Positions 36,598 through 48,012 of a stretch of DNA of 64,000 nucleotides are shown piece by piece. Below the pieces are notes generated by a model. It ran no database searches. It was not told the DNA's origin and saw only the letters and a list, made by a program, of their open reading frames with translations. Position 1 is the stretch's first letter. The number at the start of each line of letters is the position of its first letter. The DNA is from Cymbidium sinense (taxonomy: Eukaryota; Streptophyta; Magnoliopsida; Asparagales; Orchidaceae). Made by a program: the position numbers and the translations under genes. Location of the stretch: contig CM038215.1 in assembly GCA_021442155.1 (NCBI GenBank), positions 279,484,413 to 279,548,412 of the forward strand, written 5' to 3'.

Positions 36598-36717
36598 TAG
36601 GATTTAGGTTTTAGGTTTAGGTTTAGGGTTTAGGGTTTAGGATTTTTTACAGTTTACTTTAGGATTTGGATTTAGGGTTAAGGTTTAGGGTTTAGCATTT
36701 AGGGTTTAAGGTTTAGG
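36598..36717 (+). repeat. T module T17 (right of the 7.5-kb L1)
   Basis: Heptamer-type remnant matching the right end of T9 (words TTTTTTACAGTTTACTTTAG and GATTTGGATTTAGGG). Confidence 0.8.
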
Positions 36718-37275
36718 GTTTATAATTTGAAGCACTTACCTATTTAGGAAGTCATGAATGATTTCAATATAATTGATAATTGATATCGTCCAATGTATTT
36801 TTTTTAGGTATAGGTGGCATTGAAATGTTATGTGAGTAAATACAAAAGTTTAGATATTAGATATATATGTAATAATTATGTGTTATGCTTATAAATTCTT
36901 TAAATATGATATATTTTAAAAATTGTGTTGCATCAAAATTGTTTTGAAATTTATAATTGGGTCATATTTTTAATCTATTTAATAAAAAAAATTAATGTGC
37001 TCCTAATCAAAAAAGTAGTTTTTTTTCTAATTCATGAACTACTATTGTAATTAAATTTAAAATTTATTTTAATTCAAATTTTTACTATATGATAATTTAA
37101 AAAAAACTATTTAATTAAAAAATATTTTTAATATAAAATAATTTAATTTTTAAGAAGTCTTTAATCTTGATAAATGTTAGTTTATACAAGATATTTATTA
37201 AAAACTATTTGGGAACCGTGCCTCCTCGATCGCCCCTAATGTGTCCCCATTTCCATTTGTTATAATTATTATAAT
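36718..37275 (+). repeat. A module A14 with D
   Basis: D variant CGATCGCCCCTAATG is at about 37,226, the counterpart of A8. Confidence 0.85.
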
Positions 37276-38092
37276 AATAATGAAGGCTAAAGAGCACTAC
37301 AAAATTATCAATTTTATTATTATTAATTTATTAAAATTTTAATGATAATCATATCTTGAACAAATGCTAGATCATTTTAAGTAGTTGAACATTAATTGTC
37401 TTACATAGATATCATTAATTTTTTATATATTTATATTTTTAAATATTTAAATAACATCAAGATTTATAATAAAATTTAGTTTAAATAAATTAATATTAGT
37501 ATGATATTTTCAAGTAAAATAGAATAAAATAATACATAAAAATTTAAAAAACATTTACACATGTATCATAATTCCTGTAAACTTATATATCTAACACTTA
37601 AGCTTCGTATTTACATACATAACATTTTTTTATATACAAAAATATATTTAATTTTGAAAAAATAATAACTGATATTAAAATTTTAAATTTTATTTATATA
37701 AATAAGAAATTTTATGTATTAAATATATAAATATATATAAATAATGTCTTATGTATATAAATCCTCTTAAATTTAACAATATGTATATAAAACACCCATT
37801 AATTTTGGCTTTTTAAAAATGCAATGGCATGCACGTAAATCTTTAGTTGAGCACTCAAAAAATCTCTATATAAATGTGGAGATTTATTTGCTTAAAACAC
37901 CCTTTAAAATATGATGAATTTACTGAATTCCATCATTTGATTGGATGTATATATCCAAAACAATCATCAATTTCACTCACCATAAGCATCATCCAATTCC
38001 TTCAAACATAATATTTTCATATTCACATAGAATGAATAAACTAAATCATAATTCTATAGCACATTTTATGTGCAAGCTACAAAACCCGAATT

Positions 38093-38126
<34 letters not shown>

Positions 38127-38252
38127 TGTTGCTTTAAAACAGATGCTCTCATCAAATTTATACAAAAATATTTATTAAAAACTTTTGGGGGACCGTGCCT
38201 CCTCGATCCCCACTAATTCATCCCTATTTCCATTTGTTATAATTATCATAAT
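37276..38252 (+). repeat. B module (B10) with D
   Basis: Counterpart of B7. The recurrent frame is open from 37,945 and runs into a 29-base A run (38,096-38,124). D core is at about 38,186-38,211. Confidence 0.85.
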
Positions 38253-38450
38253 AGTTTAGGTTTAGGTTTATTTTAATATTAGGTTTAGGTTTTATTTAGT
38301 TTTTAGGTTTATTTTTATTTTTTATTTTTTAGTTTAGTTTAGTTTATTTAGTTCATTTAGTTTAGTTTAGGACTAGGTTTATTTTTTTTAATTTATGTTT
38401 ATTTTATTTAGTTTAGGTTTTATTTAGGGTTAGGTTTAGGTTTAGGGATT
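38253..38450 (+). repeat. T module T18 (left of the short L1)
   Basis: Counterpart of T10, with about 70 bases of hexamers missing. Confidence 0.8.
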
Positions 38451-39620
38451 TTTTTTGGGAAATTAAGGGAATTTTATTGCCATAAATAAATAAATAAAAC
38501 AAAGTCCTTAGAGGGGGTAAATCTCTAAACTAATGCTCAAAAAGCTACACGAAATCCTAAAGCGAGATATCCCCTAACTATTACAATAATATAAGAAAAA
38601 AATTCAAAAGATAAACCATTATAAGAAAGCTTGAAAAGGATTTGATCAGGTTTGTTAGAAGAAATAAGGATATAATTCTCACGCTTGTTTTCATTCCAAT
38701 TTTTATTAAGACAAAAAGAGTTAACTTTTATAGCAGCAGTAGAGTGTGTAGATAAAAGGGAGTCAATAGAGCTGTTACCAATCTAATTATCTTTCCAAAA
38801 GAAAGAAGAACCTGAATGAATACCCCAAGATATTAAGGATTCAACAACCCATTTAATGGAGCAAAGCCTTTCCCAAACTGGAGAGTCACCAAACCTTATA
38901 AGTACAGATAAGAGGGTGTTTACCTTGGCAATATTTTTTCATCATAAAATTAGCCCAAAGGATATCATTCTTTCTAAAATTCCACTATAGCTTATGAGAG
39001 AAGGCAGTAATAGCTTCACGAATAAGTTTGCAACCATGACCACCTTCACCCAATAGACCACAACATTTATGCCAAGATGTCCAATGCATTCTTTTGGTAG
39101 AATTATTGGAGTCCCAAAAAAAATTATTAAGCATACAATCAATTCTGATAAGAGTAGAATTAGTGGGGATAATAATATTAATCAAATAAAGAGGCATTGA
39201 ATTGAGAGTTCTTTTAACAATAGTGAGCCTGCCACCAAAGAAAAGTAAATGGAATTCCCAAACATAAATTTTATTTAAATTTTTTGAATTAACTCATCAA
39301 AAAGATGTGATCATTTTGGGCCTTTAAATAGAGGAGCACCCAAGTACTTAAGAGGTAAGTGTTGATGTTTAAAATTAGTGATATGCAAGATTTAATTGAT
39401 TTTATTATTGGAGATACTTGAGGAAGTAATAAAAGAGCTTTTGTTATCATTGATAAAATAACCACTTTCTCTACCAAATTTATTTAAAAAACTCTTGAGA
39501 TTCTTCATATGATGAATAGAAGCATTGCAAAAAATAATGAAATCATCTGCAAAGCTTAAATGGGAAACAGGAAGACCACCAAGAGTTCTGCAGTACATAC
39601 TAGGATTGTTTAAGAATGTT
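38451..39620 (-). mobile_element. L1-type LINE, 5'-truncated and internally deleted duplicate
   Basis: Both ends are the same as in the 17-kb L1: the 3' end beside an 8-base A tail, and the 5' truncation just before AGTATGTACTGCAGAACTC. It joins sequence equal to 17,417 with sequence equal to 20,095, so 2,677 bases of RNase H and 3' untranslated region are gone. The junction at 38,615-38,618 lies in ACCA, a 4-base match present at both breakpoints. Confidence 0.9.
38940..39598 (-). pseudogene. L1 reverse transcriptase fragment
   Basis: It begins MYCRTLGGLPVSHLSFADD (39,598), with the FADD box intact, then FLNKFGRESGYFINDNKSSF, and further downstream MPLYLINIIIPTNSTLIRID and RMHWTSWHKCCGLL in other frames. 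It is 5'-truncated, frameshifted and without RNase H. Confidence 0.85.
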
Positions 39621-40905
39621 TAGGTTTTATTTATTTAGTTTAGGTTTAGGTTTTATTTTTAGTTTAGGTTTAGGTTTATTTAGGTTTATTTAGTTTAGTT
39701 TAGTTTATTTTTGGGTTTTTTAGTTTATTTATTTAGATTTATTTAGGTTTAGGTTTAGGTTTATTTAGGTTTAGATTTAGGTATAGGTTATAGGTTTTAG
39801 TTTAGGTTTAGGTTTATTTAGGTTTAGGTTTAGATTTAGGTCTAGGTTTAAGTTTTTAGGTTTAAGTTTTTATATAGTTTAGGTTTTTAGTCTATTTATT
39901 TTAGGTATAGGTTTAAGATTAGGTTTAGGTTTAGGTTTTAGGTTTATTTTTTAGTTTAGTTTAGTTGAGGTTTAGGTTTATTTTTATTTAGTTTAAGTTT
40001 TTGTTTTTTTATTTATTTTAGTTTCATTATGGTTTTAGTTTAGGTTTATTTAGGTTTATTTATTTAGTTTAGGTTTAATTTATGTTTTTATTTTATTTTA
40101 TTTATTTAAGCTTATGTTTATTTATTTTTAGTTTTTGTTTAGATTATTTTAGCTTAGTTTAGTTTATTTACGATTAGGGTTTTATTTATATTTAGTTTAG
40201 TTTTTAGTTTATTTTATTTATGTTTAGGTTTTATTCATTTAATTTAGTTTAGTTTAAGTTTTAGGTTTAGTTTAGGTTTATTTAGTTTAGTTTAGGGTTT
40301 AGGTTTATTTTAGATTTATTTATTTAGTTTAGGTTTAGGTTTATTTTATTTAGTTTATTTTAGGTTTATTTAGTTTAGGTGTAGGATTTATTTTTATTTT
40401 TTTAATTTTAGGTTTAGGTTTAGGTTTATTTTGTTTTTAGGTTTTTATTTTTTAGTTTATTCTTATTTAGTTTATTTAGTTTAGTTTAGGTTTAAGGTTA
40501 GGTTTTATTTTATTTAGTTTAATTTAGGTTTAGGTTTATTTTATTTAGTTTAGTTTAGTTTAGGTTTAGGTTTAGGTTTAAGTTTTAGTTCAGGTTTTAG
40601 GTTTTATTTTATTTTTAGCTTAGTTTAGGTTTAGTTTATTTAGGTTTAGGTTTAGGTTTTATTTTATTTATTTTTAGGCTTTAGGTTTTATTTAGGTTTA
40701 GGTTATTTAGGTTTAGGCTTAGGTTTAGGCTTAGGTTTAGGTTTAGGTTTTGATTTATTTTTTATTTATTTAGTTTAGTTTATTTAGTTTAGGGTATATG
40801 TTTTAGGGTTTAGGGTTCAGGGTTTAGGGTTAGGGTTAGGGTTTAGGATTTAGGGTTTAGGGTTTAGGACTTTTTAAGATTTAGTTTAGGGTTTAGGGTT
40901 TAGGA
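39621..40905 (+). repeat. T module T19, long hexamer-type
   Basis: Nearly 1.3 kb of TTTAGG-type repeats, the counterpart of T11. Heptamers begin only at about 40,790. Confidence 0.85.
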
Positions 40906-41472
40906 TTTATAATTTCAAGCAGTTACCTATTTAGGAAGTATTGAATTATTTCAATACAATTGATAATTGATAATGTCCAATGTATTTTTTTTAAAGTATT
41001 GGTAGCATTAAATTGTTTTGTGAGAAATATGAAAGTTTAGATGTTATATATATATATATATATATAATTATTATGTGTTATGCATATAAATTCTTTAAAT
41101 ATGATATATTTAAAAAATTGTGTTGCTTCAAAATTGTTTTGAAATTTATAATTGTGGTATATTTTTAATCTATTTATTAAAAAAATTAATGTGCTCCTAA
41201 TGAAAAAATACATTTTTTTTTCTAATTCATGAACTACTATGTTAATTAAATTCAAAATTTATTTTAATTCAAGTTTTTACTATATGATAATTTAAAAAAA
41301 ATCTATTCAAATAAAAAATATTTTTAATATAAAATAATTTAATCTTCAATAAGTCTTGAATCTTGATAAACTTTAGTTTAATACAAGATATTTATTAAAA
41401 ACTTTTGGGGGACCTTGCCTCCTCGATCCCCACTAATCCATTCCTATTTCCATTTGTTATAATTATCATAAT
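40906..41472 (+). repeat. A module A15 with D
   Basis: Counterpart of A9. (TA)n at 41,044-41,064; D variant ACCTTGCCTCCTCG at about 41,412. Confidence 0.85.
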
Positions 41473-41890
41473 AGTTTAGGTTTAGGTTTATTTAATTATT
41501 TTATTTATTTAGGTTTTTATTTAGTTTATTTATTTATTTTAGTTTAAATTTAGGTTTAGGTTTATTTTAGGTTTTATTTAGTTTTTTAAGTTATTTATTT
41601 TATTTTTATTTTATATAGTTAAGGTTTTATTTAGGATTAGGTTTAGGGTTTAGGGTTTAGGGTGGGTTTTTTAAGGTTTAGTTTAGGGTTTAGGGTTTAG
41701 AGTTAGGGTTTAGGGTTTAGGGTTTTTTAGAGTTTAGTTTAGGGTTTAGGGTTTAGGGTTAGTTTAGGGCTTAGGGTTTAAGTTTTAGGGTTAGGGTTAG
41801 TTTAGGGTTTAAGGTTTTTTTTTTTTTATTTTTTTTTTTTTTTTTTTAGTTTAGGGTTTAAGGTTCAGCGTTTAGGGTTTAGAGTTTAGG
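41473..41890 (+). repeat. T module T20 with poly(T) tract
   Basis: Counterpart of T12, but carrying a T13-A-T19 tract at 41,815-41,847 that T12 lacks. Confidence 0.8.
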
Positions 41891-42450
41891 ATTTATAATT
41901 TGAAGCACTTACTTATTTAGGAAGTAATGAATGATTTCAATATAATTGATAATTGATGCCATCCAATGTATTTATTTTTAGGTATAGGTGGCATTAAAAT
42001 GTTATGTGAGTAAATTTGAAAGTTTAGATATTAGATATACATGTAATATATTATGCATATAAATTCTATAAATATGATATATTTTAAAAATTGTGTTGCT
42101 TCAAAATTGTTTTGAAATTTATAATTGTGGTATATTTTTAATCTATTTATTAAAAAAATTAATGTGCTCCTAATGAAAAAAATATTTTTTTTTCTTATTC
42201 ATAAACTACTATGTTAATTAAATTTAAAATTTATTTTAATTTAAGTTTTTATTATATGATAATTTTTTAAAAAAATTTATTCAGTTAAAAAATATTTTTA
42301 AATTTAAAATAATTTAATTTTCATGAAGTCTTGAATATTAATAAACTTTAGTTTAATAAAATATATTTATTAAAAACTCTTGAGGGGACCGTTCCTCCTC
42401 GATTCCCCCTAATCCGTCTCAATTTCCATTTGTTATAATTACCATAATAA
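41891..42450 (+). repeat. A module A16 with D
   Basis: Counterpart of A10. D at about 42,384 reads GGGGACCGTTCCTCCTCG and then ATTCCCCCTAATCCGTCTC. Confidence 0.85.
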
Positions 42451-43421
42451 TAATGAAGGTTGAAGAGCACTGCAAAATTATCAATTTTATTATTAATAAT
42501 TTATTAAATTTTCAATGATAATTAGATCTTGAACAAATGCTAGATCATTTTAAATAGTTGAACATTAATTGACTTACATAGTTATCATTAATTTTTTTTT
42601 ATATTTTTATATTTTTATATTTTTAAAATATTTAAATGACATCAAGATTTATAATAAAATTTAGTTTAAATAAATTAATGTTAGTATGATATTTTTAAAG
42701 TCAAATAGAATAAAAAAATACATAAAAATTTAAAAAAAACATTTACACACATATCATAATTCATGTATACTTATATATCTAATCCTTAAACTTCGTATTT
42801 ACATACACAATACTTTTTTATATACAAAAATATATTTAATTTTAAAAAAATTAATAACTGATATTAAAATTTGAAATTTCATTTATATAAATATGAAATT
42901 TTAAGTATTAAATATATAAATATATATAAATCATGTCTTATCTATAAAAATCCTCTAAAATTTAACAATATGTATATAAAACACCCATTAAATTTGCCTT
43001 TAAAAAAATACAATGGCATGCATGTAAATCTTTAGTCAAGCACTCAAAAAATCTCTATATAAATGTGAAGATTTAGTGGCTTAAAAACCCTTTAAAGTAT
43101 GATGAATTTATTGAATTCCATCATTTGATTGGATGTATATATCCAAAATAATCATCAATTTCACTCTCCACAAGCATCTCCCAAATCCCTCAAACATAAT
43201 ATTTTTCTATTCATAGAGAATGAATAAACTAAATCATAATGCTCTAGCAGATTTTATGTGTAACCAACCAACTGAATTGCAAAAAAAAAAAAAACATGAT
43301 TACAGTTCAAAATAAATACTATCATCAAATTTATACAATATATTTATTAAAACTTTAAACCGTATCAAGTGGGCTCCTTATTTCATTTTATCCTATTTCC
43401 ATTTATTATCATTATCATAAT
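42451..43421 (+). repeat. B module (B11) with degenerate D
   Basis: Counterpart of B8 and B2. The recurrent frame is closed by TAG (TATTCATAGAGAATG), as in B2. The closing D is scrambled (AACCGTATCAAGTGGGCTCC, about 43,359). Confidence 0.8.
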
Positions 43422-44130
43422 TGTTTAGGTTTAGGTTTATTTATTTATTTAGTTTATTTATTTATATAAGTTTAGGTTTAAATTTAGGTTTAGTTTAGGT
43501 TTAGGTTTAGGTTTATTTTAGGTTTAGGTTTATGTTTTATTTAGTTTTTTAGGTTTATTTTTATTTTTAGTTTATTTTTAATTTGATTTAGTTTATTTAA
43601 TTCATTTAGTTAAGTTTAGGTTTAGATTTAGGTTTTTTTTATTTTATTTAGTTTAAGTTTTATTTAGGGTTTGGTCTAGGGTTTAGGGTTAGGGTTTAGT
43701 GTTTAGGGTTTAGGGTGAATTTTTTAAGGTTTAGTTTAGGGGTTTAGGGTTTAGGGTTAGTTTAGGGTCTAGGATTTTAGGTTTAGGGTTTAGGGTTTAG
43801 GGTTTTAGGTTTAGGGTTTAAGGTTAGTGTTTAGGGTTTAGGATTTAAAGTTTAGGGTTTTTTTAGTGTTTATTATAAGTGTTTAGAGTTTAGGGTTCAT
43901 TTAGGATTTAGGGTTTAGGGTTAGGGTTTAAGTTTTTTATTTTTTTGGGATATTTGAGTGAATCTAATCACAAACTCACACAAATAATATATGTGCAAGG
44001 ACTTAAACCCAAGACCTCTTGATTGAAAGTCAAAGCTCTCAATAACTAGGCTTAGATGTCTTGGATAGGGTTTGGGTTTAGGGTTTAGCATTTAGGGTTT
44101 AGAGTTTAAGGTGTAGGGTTTAGGGTTTAG
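43422..44130 (+). repeat. T module T21 with SINE-like insert
   Basis: Counterpart of T13, with the SINE-like element in the same place. Confidence 0.8.
43934..44070 (-). mobile_element. tRNA-derived SINE-like element, copy 4
   Basis: Shares the changes of the 25.1-kb copy (AAGCCTAGTTATTGAG, GGTTTAAGTCC, right flank TGGATAGGGTTTGGG). It is therefore the same insertion carried by duplication rather than a new one. Confidence 0.65.
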
Positions 44131-44690
44131 GATTTATAATTTGAAGTAGTTACCAATTTAGGAAGTATTGAATGATTTCAATATAATTTATAATTGATAC
44201 AATATAATGTATTTTTTTATGTATAAGTGGCATTAAAATGTTAATTGAGTAATTATGAAAGTTTAGATATTAGCTATATATGTAATAATTATGTGTTAGG
44301 CATATAAATTCTTTAAATATGATATATTTTAAAAATTGTGTTGCTTCAAAATTGTTTTGAATATATATAATTGTGGTATATTTTTAGTCTATTTATTAAA
44401 AAAATTAATGTGCTCCTAATCAAAAAATAATTTTATTTCTAATTCATGAACTACTATGTTAATTAAATTTAGAATTTATTTTAATTCAAGTTTTTACTAT
44501 GTGATAATTTTAAAAAATCTATTCAATTAAAATATATTTCTTAATATAAAATAATTTAATTTTCAAGAAGTCTTGAATCTTGACAAATTTTAGCTTAATA
44601 CAAGATATTTATTAAAAAATTTTGGAGGACCGTGCCTCCTCGATCCCACCTAATCCTTCCTTATTTCAATTTATTATAATTATCATAGAA
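44131..44690 (+). repeat. A module A17 with D
   Basis: Counterpart of A11. D is GAGGACCGTGCCTCCTCG followed by ATCCCACC at about 44,626. Confidence 0.85.
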
Positions 44691-45149
44691 GTTTAGGTTT
44701 AACTTTATTTATTTATTTAGGTTTTTATTTAGTTTATTTATTTATTTTAGTTTAGGTTTAGGTTTAGGTTCAGGTTTAGGATTACATTTAGGTTTAGGCT
44801 TATTTTAGGTTTATGTTTGGGTTTTATTTAGTTTTTTATGTTTATTTTTTTAGTTTTATTTTACTCTAGTTTAGTTTATTTAGTTCATTTAGTTTAGTTT
44901 AGGTTTAGGTTTAGGTTTAGGTTTATTTATTTTATTTTATTTTTATTTTATTTATTTTAAATTTTATTTAGGGTTTAAGGTTTAAGTTTAGAGTTTAGCA
45001 TTAGCATTAGGATTTAGGGTTTAGGGTTTTTTAGGATTTAGTTTAGGGTTTAAGGTTTAAAGTTTAGGGTTTAGGGTTTAGGGTTACTTTAGGGTTTAGG
45101 ATTTAGGCTTTAGCATTTATGGTTTTAGGTTTAGGGTTTAGGGTTTAAG
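44691..45149 (+). repeat. T module T22
   Basis: Counterpart of T14, hexamers to heptamers at about 44,970. Confidence 0.8.
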
Positions 45150-45702
45150 ATTTATAATTTGAAGCACTGACCTATTTAGGAAGTAATGAATGATTTCAAT
45201 ATAATTGATAATTGATATGTTATTTTAGGTATAGGTGGCATTAAAATGTTATGTGAGTAAATATGAAAGTTTAGATATTAGATATATATATGTAATAATT
45301 ATGTGTTCTGCATATAAATTCTTTAAATATGATATATTTTAAAATTTGTGGTGCTCCAAAATTGTTTTGAAATTTATAATTGTGATATATTTTTAGTCTA
45401 TTTATTAAAAAAATTAATGTGCTCCTAATCAAAAAAATAATTTTTTTGCTAATTTATGAACTACTATGTTAATTAAATTTAGAATTTATTTTAATTCAAG
45501 TTTTTTACTATGTGATAATTTAAAAAAAATCTATTCAATTAAAAAATATTTCTAAAGATAAAATAATTTAATTTTCAAGAAGTCTTGAATCTTGATAAAC
45601 TTTAGTTTAATACAAGATATTTATTAAAAACTTTTGGAGGACCATACCTCCTCGATCCCACCTAATCCATCTCTATTTCCATTTATTATAATTATCATAG
45701 TA
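45150..45702 (+). repeat. A module A18 with D
   Basis: Counterpart of A12. D reads GAGGACCATACCTCCTCG at about 45,636. Confidence 0.85.
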
Positions 45703-46092
45703 GTTTAGGTTTAGATTTAGGTTTAGTTTAGGTTTAGGTTTAGGTTTATTTTAAGTTTATGTTTAGATTTTATTTAGTTTTTTAGTTTAATTTTAATTTA
45801 GTTTAGTTTATTTAGTTCATTTAGTTTAATTTAAGTTTAGGTTCAAGTTTAATTTTTTTATATTATTTATTTTAGGTATTATTTAGGGTTAGGTTTAGGG
45901 TTTAGGCTTTAAGGTTTAGGGTTTAGAGTTTAGGGTTAGCGTTAGGGTTTAGGGTTTAGGGTTTAGGATTTAGGTTTAGTTTAGTTTAGGGTCTAAGGTT
46001 TAAGGTTTAGGGTTTAGGGTTTAGGGTTACTTTAGGGTTTAACATTAGGGTTTAGGCTTTAGCATTTAGGGTTTCAGGTTTAGGGTTTAGGG
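45703..46092 (+). repeat. T module T23
   Basis: Counterpart of T15. Confidence 0.8.
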
Positions 46093-46675
46093 TTTATAAT
46101 TTGAAGCACTTACCTATTTAGGAAGTAATGAATGATTTCAATATAATTGATAATTGATATCGTCCAATGTTTGTTTTTTTAGGTATAGGTGGTATTAAAA
46201 TGTTATGTGAGTAAAAATGAAAGTTTAGATATTTTATATTTATATATATATATATATATATATGTAATAATTATGTGTTGTGCATACAAATTCTTTAAAT
46301 ATGATATATTTTAAAAATTGTGTTGCTTCAAAATTGTTTTGAAATTTATAATTGTGGTATATTTTTAATCTATTTATTTAAAAAAATAATGTGCTCCTAA
46401 TCAAAAAAATAAATTTTTTGCTAATTCATGAACTACTGTGTTAATTAAATTTAAAATTTATTTTATTTCAAGTTTTTACTATATGATACTTTAGAAAAAA
46501 ATTCCATTCAATTAAAAAATATCTTTTAATATAAAATAATTTAATTTTCAGGAAGTCCTGAATCTTGATAAACTTTAGTTTAATACAAGATATTTATTAA
46601 AAACTTTTGGGGGACCGTGCCTCCTCGATTCCACCTAATCTGCCCCTATTTTCATTTGTTATAATTATCGTAATA
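46093..46675 (+). repeat. A module A19 with D
   Basis: Complete A, unlike truncated A13. (TA)n lies at about 46,235-46,262. D core GGGGGACCGTGCCTCCTCG is at about 46,610. Colinearity with the earlier block weakens here. Confidence 0.85.
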
Positions 46676-46935
46676 ATTTAGGTTCAGGTACAGGTTTAGT
46701 TTAGGTTTAGTTTTGGTTTAGGTTTTATTTAGGTTTTTAGGTTTATTTTTATTTTTTATTTTTAGTTTAGTTTTAATTTAGTTTAGTTTATTTAGTACAA
46801 TTAGTTTAGTTTAGGTTAATTTTTTTTATTTTATTTAGTTTAGGTTTTATTTATGATTAGGTTTAGGGTTAGGGTATATGGTGGGTTTTTTAGGATTTAG
46901 TTTTGTGTTTAGGGTTTAAGGTTAGGGTCAAGGGT
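46676..46935 (+). repeat. T module T24
   Basis: Short T module whose right end (GGTGGGTTTTTTAGGATTTAG) resembles the sequence just left of the 7.5-kb L1. Confidence 0.75.
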
Positions 46936-47306
46936 TTTTCTTTGGGGAACCTCATATAGGGGAATGTTATTGTCACAAAAGAAGGAGTACAAGATCCTTA
47001 AGAGGGGATAAACTCATAACTACCACTCAAAGATCTACAATCAGCCTAGTGAGAGAATCCCCTATCTAAATACATCCAAAATATTAAAAAAGAAGATAAA
47101 AGTAGTAAAAGATATAATGACAACAATGAAGAACAGCCAAAGGGCACACAATGATAGAAAGCTTGATAAGAGCACAGGCCACCTCCATAATTGGAAACCT
47201 GCAAAGAACCAGTAACAGAGCCCTACAAACATCTAGAAAATGGAATTACCACAGTTAGAGAAAGAAAAGCTATAATATATGAAGAGAGACTAAAGAAAGA
47301 GAAATA
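46936..47306 (-). mobile_element. L1 3'-end fragment
   Basis: About 370 bases related to the 3' end of the 29-kb L1. Shared words are CATATAGGGGAA, CAAGATCCTTAAGAGGGGAT and CCCTATCTAA. It has no coding part. It could be a heavily 5'-truncated insertion, or the remnant of an older copy of the same insertion in a further array repeat. Confidence 0.8.
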
Positions 47307-47436
47307 TTTAGGGTTTAGGGTTTAAGGTTTAGGGATTAGGGTTTAGGGTTAGGACTAGAGTTTAGGGTTTAAAGATTTTTAGGGTCTAGGGTTAGCTTAG
47401 GGTTTAGGGTTTATGGTTTAAGGTTTGGATTTAGGG
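47307..47436 (+). repeat. T module T25
   Basis: Heptamer-type repeats only. Confidence 0.8.
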
Positions 47437-47490
47437 ATTATAATTTGAAGCACTTACTTATTTAGGAGGTAATGACTAATTTCAATATAA

Positions 47491-47535
<45 letters not shown>

Positions 47536-48012
47536 TATAGGTGGAATTAAAATGTTTTGTAAGTAAATATGAAAGTTTAGATGTTAGATATATATATGTA
47601 ATAATTATGTGTTATGCATATAAATTCTCTAAATATGATATATTTTAAAAATTATGTAGCTTCAAAATTATTTTGAAATGTATAATTGTGGTATATTTCT
47701 AATCTATTTATTAAAAAAATTAATGTGCTTCTATTCAAAAATTAAAATTTTTTTTTCTAATTCATGAACTACTATGTTAAGTAAATTTAAAATTTATTTT
47801 AATTCAAGTTTTTACTATATGATAATTTTTAAAAAAAATCTATTCAATTAAAAAAAAAATTTAATATAAAATAATTTAATTTTCAAGAAGTCTTGAATCT
47901 TGACAAACTTTAGTTTAATACAAGATATTTATTAAAAATTATCGAGAGACCGTGCCTCCTCGATCCCCCCTAATCCATCCCTATTTCCATTTGTTATAAT
48001 TATCATAATAAT
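47437..48012 (+). repeat. A module A20 with D
   Basis: The GTCCAATG segment is replaced by (TA)n at 47,497-47,531. D reads CGAGAGACCGTGCCTCCTCG at about 47,943, which weakens the left hairpin arm. Confidence 0.8.
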
